NCBI GenBank assembly: GCA_041751955.1
Contig: JBGSIB010000030.1
Location: forward strand, 1-64,000
DNA length: 64,000 nucleotides
Origin: UBA2040 sp041751955
GTDB taxonomy: Bacteria > Bacteroidota > Bacteroidia > Flavobacteriales_D > Crocinitomicaceae
Direction of reading: 5' to 3'
The position numbers and the translations under genes are program-made. Below, piece after piece: positions 60,488 to 64,000 of the stretch. Positions within the stretch are counted from its first letter, which is position 1. Every line of letters starts with the position of its first letter. Under the pieces are notes generated by a model. It made no database searches. It was given only the letters and a program-made list of their open reading frames with translations, and was not told the DNA's origin.

Positions 60488-61396
60488 ATGAAAGAGGACA
60501 TACAAGAGCAAGTAGCGAAACCATTACAGTCGGTAGTACAAAAGTTGGAAGGTTGGATTGATACCTTCATCAACATGCTCCCTAATATGGCAGTGACCTT
60601 GTTGTTATTGATCATCTTTCTTCTGCTTGCCAAATTTGGAAGTAAACTGTTTAGAAAACTTTTCTACAAGGCATCAAACAACAAAGCACTGGGAAATTTA
60701 TTTTCCAGTATAATTTATGGCGCAATCTTGAGCATTGGACTATTTATTATGCTTGGCGTTCTTGGGCTGGATAAGGCTTTAACCTCATTACTCGCCGGAA
60801 TCGGTGTGATAGGCTTGGCATTGGGTTTTGCTTTTCAAGATATCGCTGCAAATTTTGTTTCGGGTATTATCCTTGCCTTTAGGAGACCTTTTAAAATTGG
60901 GGAAATCATTGAAATAATGGATGTTATGGGTATTGTAACCCGAACCGGCTTGCGCGATACGGCTATTGAGACTTTTCAGGGTCAAGAAGTTTACATTCCA
61001 AATAAAGACTTTTTACGACATGCCTTTTACAATTTTTCTGTCTTAAAAAAAAGGCGGATTGATATAGCTGTAGGAGTGTCTTACGCGGATGATCTTGATA
61101 AAGTTGAAGAGCTTGTTTTGAACACAATAAAAAACCTAGACGGAGTGATAGATAAAGATTTAATTGTCTTTGACTATTCTGAATTTGACTCCAGTTCAAT
61201 CAATTTTAATATTCGATTTTGGATAGAATATCCTGGAGAACCCAGCTACTTCATGATGAAAAGCAAGGCCATCAAAGCGATTAAAAGTGTATTTGAAGAA
61301 CAAAATATTACAATTCCTTTTCCTATTCGCACATTGGACTTTGGAATTAAAGGCGGGCAGAAACTCTCCCAAATGGAATTGAAGGTGAATGGATAG
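60488..61396 (+). CDS. MscS-family mechanosensitive channel
   Basis: A 302-aa channel: N-terminal amphipathic segment, three helices (about 32-50, 70-92 and 95-125), pore motif GLALGFAFQDIAANFVSGII, then the cytoplasmic beta domain (GEIIEIMDVMGIVTRTGLRD, VYIPNKDFLRHAFYNFSV) and a C-terminal fold. It opens under turgor and protects against hypo-osmotic shock. Family call is firm. Confidence 0.93.
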   Translation: MKEDIQEQVAKPLQSVVQKLEGWIDTFINMLPNMAVTLLLLIIFLLLAKFGSKLFRKLFYKASNNKALGNLFSSIIYGAILSIGLFIMLGVLGLDKALTSLLAGIGVIGLALGFAFQDIAANFVSGIILAFRRPFKIGEIIEIMDVMGIVTRTGLRDTAIETFQGQEVYIPNKDFLRHAFYNFSVLKKRRIDIAVGVSYADDLDKVEELVLNTIKNLDGVIDKDLIVFDYSEFDSSSINFNIRFWIEYPGEPSYFMMKSKAIKAIKSVFEEQNITIPFPIRTLDFGIKGGQKLSQMELKVNG

Positions 61397-61475
61397 CTAT
61401 CTGCATTTCGTGTAACAAGATGTGCAGATAATCATCATAAATTAAATTATGTATAAACAACAAAAAATTAAATTC

Positions 61476-62018
61476 ATGAAAACTAGATTAAAAATTGTGC
61501 TTCACAAAACTTGCAACCTCTTACCAATTTTGCTATTATTAAATATGGCGTCATGTGGGCAGAAGTCCAAAGCATTGGAAGCCACATGTGTAATAGAACC
61601 GACCGAAGGTAACCAAGTAAAAGGAACCGTTACTTTCTCAGAAACCGAAGATGGCGTTAAAATAGTAGCAGACCTGAAAGGTCTCACACCAGGTTCGCAT
61701 GGTTTTCATATCCACGAATTTGGCGATTGCTCTGCACCAGACGGAAGCTCTGCAGGTGGTCATTTTAATCCCGACAATAAATCACATGGGTCACACATGG
61801 ATGCGAATCGGCACGCAGGCGATATGGGAAATATAATGGCCAATGCTTCGGGCTATGCGCACATGGAGTTTACGGATAAAATGATGATGCTAAAAGGTGA
61901 AAAGTCAATTATTGACAAAGGACTCATTATTCACAAAAATATGGATGACCTGAAGACACAACCAACAGGTAATGCAGGGCCCAGAGAAGGTTGCGGAACC
62001 ATAGTCCTTACGAAGTAA
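61476..62018 (+). CDS. sodC: Cu-Zn superoxide dismutase, lipoprotein
   Basis: From ATG 61476 (KTRLKIVLHKTC), 180 aa. The signal ends LLNMASCGQK (lipobox MASC), so it is likely an envelope lipoprotein. Metal ligands: HGFHIHEFGDC, GGHFNPDNKSHG, NRHAGDMGNI, and LIIHKNMDDLK. NAGPREGCGTI carries the loop Arg and the disulfide Cys. The frame is open to 61449, but the extension lacks a signal start. Confidence 0.92.
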   Translation: MKTRLKIVLHKTCNLLPILLLLNMASCGQKSKALEATCVIEPTEGNQVKGTVTFSETEDGVKIVADLKGLTPGSHGFHIHEFGDCSAPDGSSAGGHFNPDNKSHGSHMDANRHAGDMGNIMANASGYAHMEFTDKMMMLKGEKSIIDKGLIIHKNMDDLKTQPTGNAGPREGCGTIVLTK

Positions 62019-62123
62019 AAGTAATTGGACTCCCTACACAACTCTTTTTAAGTGACAAGGTTGTGAAAATTTGAATGTCTGAAATCGGACTCTGTGACCG
62101 CCTTTAGTTGTTTAATCTTAAAA

Positions 62124-62555
62124 ATGTCTATGAAAAAAGAAGTCGACATCACTCTTACGCAAAATATTTTCAGAATAATATTGGCTCTATTTATGGTCCT
62201 TGCTGGATTTGGTCATCTTACATTTAGTAGAATCGATTTCCAAGCTCAAGTTCCGGATTGGGTTCCATTAAGCAAAGATTTAGTGGTCGTATTATCAGGT
62301 ATTGTTGAAATAGCATTAGGTCTGATTTTACTGTTTTGGAAAAGACAATGCGTAAATATCGGATGGGGATTAGCTATATTCTTTGTCCTGGTTTTCCCAG
62401 GTAATGTAGCCCAATACCTGAATGGAGAAGATGCTTTCGGAGCTTTAAACTCTGATCGAGCCCGATTCATCCGACTTTTCTTTCAACCGGTTCTCATCGC
62501 TTGGGCACTTTGGTCGACTGGTGCATGGCAGTCATGGAGAAATTCTAAGAAATAA
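62124..62555 (+). CDS. DoxX-like membrane protein
   Basis: A small DoxX-family protein with four helices (NIFRIILALFMVLAGFGHLT, VVVLSGIVEIALGLILLFW, INIGWGLAIFFVLVFPGNVA-type, LFFQPVLIAWALWSTGAW). The frame opens at 62094, but ATG 62124 (SMKKEVD) or 62130 is closer to the hydrophobic start. DoxX proteins associate with redox and thiosulfate metabolism, often beside SOD. Length about 143 aa. Confidence 0.83.
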   Translation: MSMKKEVDITLTQNIFRIILALFMVLAGFGHLTFSRIDFQAQVPDWVPLSKDLVVVLSGIVEIALGLILLFWKRQCVNIGWGLAIFFVLVFPGNVAQYLNGEDAFGALNSDRARFIRLFFQPVLIAWALWSTGAWQSWRNSKK

Positions 62556-62596
62556 TGGGCATGCTTAATCTATAAATATATTAAAACTCAAATAAT

Positions 62597-63580
62597 ATGA
62601 AAGCCTTACAAATAGTAAAATATGGTGACCTCAAAGACAGTTTGACCATTGGTGAAATTAAAAAACCATTGGTGAAGCCAAACGATCTTCTGGTAGCAGT
62701 CAAAGCAGTTTCTCTAAATCCTATTGACTTCAAATTGGCCGAAGGTAAACTAAAAGAAATGGTACATTTAAATTTACCGAGTACTATCGGTTTTGATGTG
62801 AGCGGAGTAGTCACCGAAATAGGTGCTGATGTCACTGATTTCGAGATTGGTGATGAAGTGTATTCCAGAGTGCCGCAAGAACAAATGGGTACTGTTACAG
62901 CTTTTGTGGCTGTAAGTAGTGATGTGGTGGCTAAAAAGCCTGTTAGCATTTCCTTTGAATAAGCGGCTGGCTTGCCATTAACAGGACTAACGGCAATCCA
63001 AGCTTTGGAACGTGTCGGCATGAAAAAGGGCGATAGAATACTTATCCATGCAGGTTCAGGTGGTGTAGGCAGTTTTGCTATTCAATATGCCAAGGCAAAA
63101 GGAGCTGTAGTTTATACCACCACTAGTTCCACAAATGTAGATTGGGTCAAAGCTTTGGGAGCCGATCGGGTGATTGATTATAAAACCGAGGATTATAAGG
63201 AAGTCGCGCATAATTTAGACATCGTATTCGACACGTTGGGGGGTGATTATACCCTAAATGCTTTTGAAATTATTAAAGAAGGTGGAAAAGTGACCTCAAT
63301 AGTAGGTCCGCCGGACGAAGAAACTGCCAAGAATATGGGCATGGACGATTACAAACTACCTGAAAAATTATCAAAACTCATCCATGAGAAATCAGCCGAT
63401 TATAAGCTAACCTGGATGCAACCAAATAGTAAGCAGTTGGACGAAATCGCCACTTTGGTAGACAATGGAAATATCAAGCCAGTGGTAGATAAGGTCTATA
63501 CTTTCGAAAATAGCATTGAGGCCTATCAATATCTAGCAACCGGTCGAGCAAAAGGGAAAGTTATTATAACGCTTCATTAA
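62597..63580 (+). pseudogene. Zinc-independent quinone oxidoreductase, interrupted by one in-frame stop
   Basis: The reading frame runs from ATG 62597 to an in-frame TAA at 62960-62962, then continues in the same frame without any other stop to 63580. The N-terminal half has IGFDVSGVVTEIGADVTDFE. The second half has the cofactor motif HAGSGGVGSFAIQYAKAKG and GADRVIDYKTEDYKEVAHNL. At the break, SISFE-TAA-AAGLPLTGLTAIQA reads naturally if TAA were GAA. The intact enzyme would be about 327 aa. Either a nonsense mutation, readthrough or a base error. Confidence 0.8.
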
Positions 63581-63631
63581 CTCCCTAAAAATGGAGATAG
63601 TAAGTGTCGAATTTAATTAAAAGAAAAAATC

Positions 63632-64000
63632 ATGAACGTAAGAAAAAAGGTGTTAGTGGCAGGTGCAAACGGAACCACAGGGAGAATCATCATCGATTTA
63701 TTAAAAAAATCAAAAGTTTATCAGCCTATTGCTATGGTAAGAAAACAGGAACAAAAAAATCATTTCGAAAAAGAAAATGTATCAACTGTTTTGGCTGATC
63801 TGGAAGAAGATTTGAGCAATGCTGTAAAGAATGCCGATAAGGTAATTTTTGTGGCAGGTTCTAAAGGGAAAAATGTGATTGGTGTAGATCAGGAAGGCGC
63901 AAAAAGGCTAACGGATGCTGCCAAGGAAGCAGGACTCGAAAAGTTTGTCATGTTGAGCTCCATGGGAGCAGATAATCCATCTGTTAGTGGCGAACTTGAA
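63632..64000 (+). CDS. Atypical SDR / NmrA-like NAD(P)-binding protein (3' end outside window)
   Basis: The frame starts at ATG 63632 (NVRKKVLVAGANGTTGRIII) with the Rossmann GxxGxxG in AGANGTTGRI, then VADLEEDLSNAV-like and KFVMLSSMGADNPSVSGELE before the window ends. It is an atypical short-chain dehydrogenase, perhaps an oxidoreductase or redox sensor. It follows the broken quinone oxidoreductase by about 50 bases. An overlapping frame from 63604 is a shadow. Confidence 0.88.
   Translation, partial: MNVRKKVLVAGANGTTGRIIIDLLKKSKVYQPIAMVRKQEQKNHFEKENVSTVLADLEEDLSNAVKNADKVIFVAGSKGKNVIGVDQEGAKRLTDAAKEAGLEKFVMLSSMGADNPSVSGELE

Noticed and set aside
63604..63798. Plus-strand frame of 64 codons
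   Set aside because: It overlaps in another frame the SDR gene that starts at 63632 with a proper Rossmann motif.

Overview
The window is about 64 kb of low-GC chromosome from a member of the Bacteroidota, most likely Flavobacteriales and perhaps near Crocinitomicaceae/Fluviicola. The evidence is the TTG-N19-TAnnTTTG promoter pattern ahead of several genes, type IX secretion (T9SS) sorting domains, a MoxR/Bat operon, DUF4476 and CHU_C-like proteins, an Hpt-Adk fusion, and many lipoproteins. The genus is inference. No tRNA, rRNA, CRISPR array, prophage or recognisable defence operon was seen.

Layout. 1-5651 (-): end of an exopolysaccharide locus (WecA/MraY-like transferase, RfbC, Wzc-like kinase, Wza-like lipoprotein, GT4 glycosyltransferase). 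5834-10135: cell wall and membrane genes (dacB, ddl, an acyltransferase, crcB). 10172-13379 (-): a compact unit of two barrel-like secreted proteins and a frameshifted PKD-domain protein. An intact IS1595-family element (13461-15058, perfect 26-bp ends, 8-bp target duplication) separates it from an XRE regulator. 15539-19611: PAP2 phosphatase, obgE, hpt-adk fusion, purK. 19736-24811: ECF sigma, crtI, crtB, idi, a pterin synthase homologue and a photolyase/cryptochrome, packed as one operon that probably makes carotenoid and light-response proteins. 26542-33967: MoxR/DUF58/BatABCD operon with one extra membrane protein. 34048-42401: rlmN, a NamZ-like muramidase, an FtsX-like permease, ribF and small lipoproteins, with several gene remnants.

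43277-47954: sufA-like, sufB, sufC and sufD. The spacers hold at least three families of interspersed repeats. A 45-bp duplication of the sufC start flanks a 117-bp insert that contains a hairpin of AGTCCT-like words. This is the most informative structure in the window, because it looks like a recent movement of a non-coding repeat. 48017-54754: T9SS cargo (including a GH16 glucanase), a HEPN-like orphan and an orphan lipoprotein behind two related promoter/leader modules, an ankyrin fragment, a thioesterase, and a miniature T9SS type-B-like protein.

55124-64000: all genes face + and read as a stress or redox island (semialdehyde dehydrogenase, 35-aa membrane peptide, flavin reductase, ferritin, AI-2E exporter, PRC-barrel protein, MscS channel, Cu-Zn SOD, DoxX, a quinone oxidoreductase broken by one stop codon, and an SDR running off the end). 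Three genes in the window are broken by a single base event (12.08 kb, 35.88 kb, 62.96 kb). These may be real decay or assembly error.
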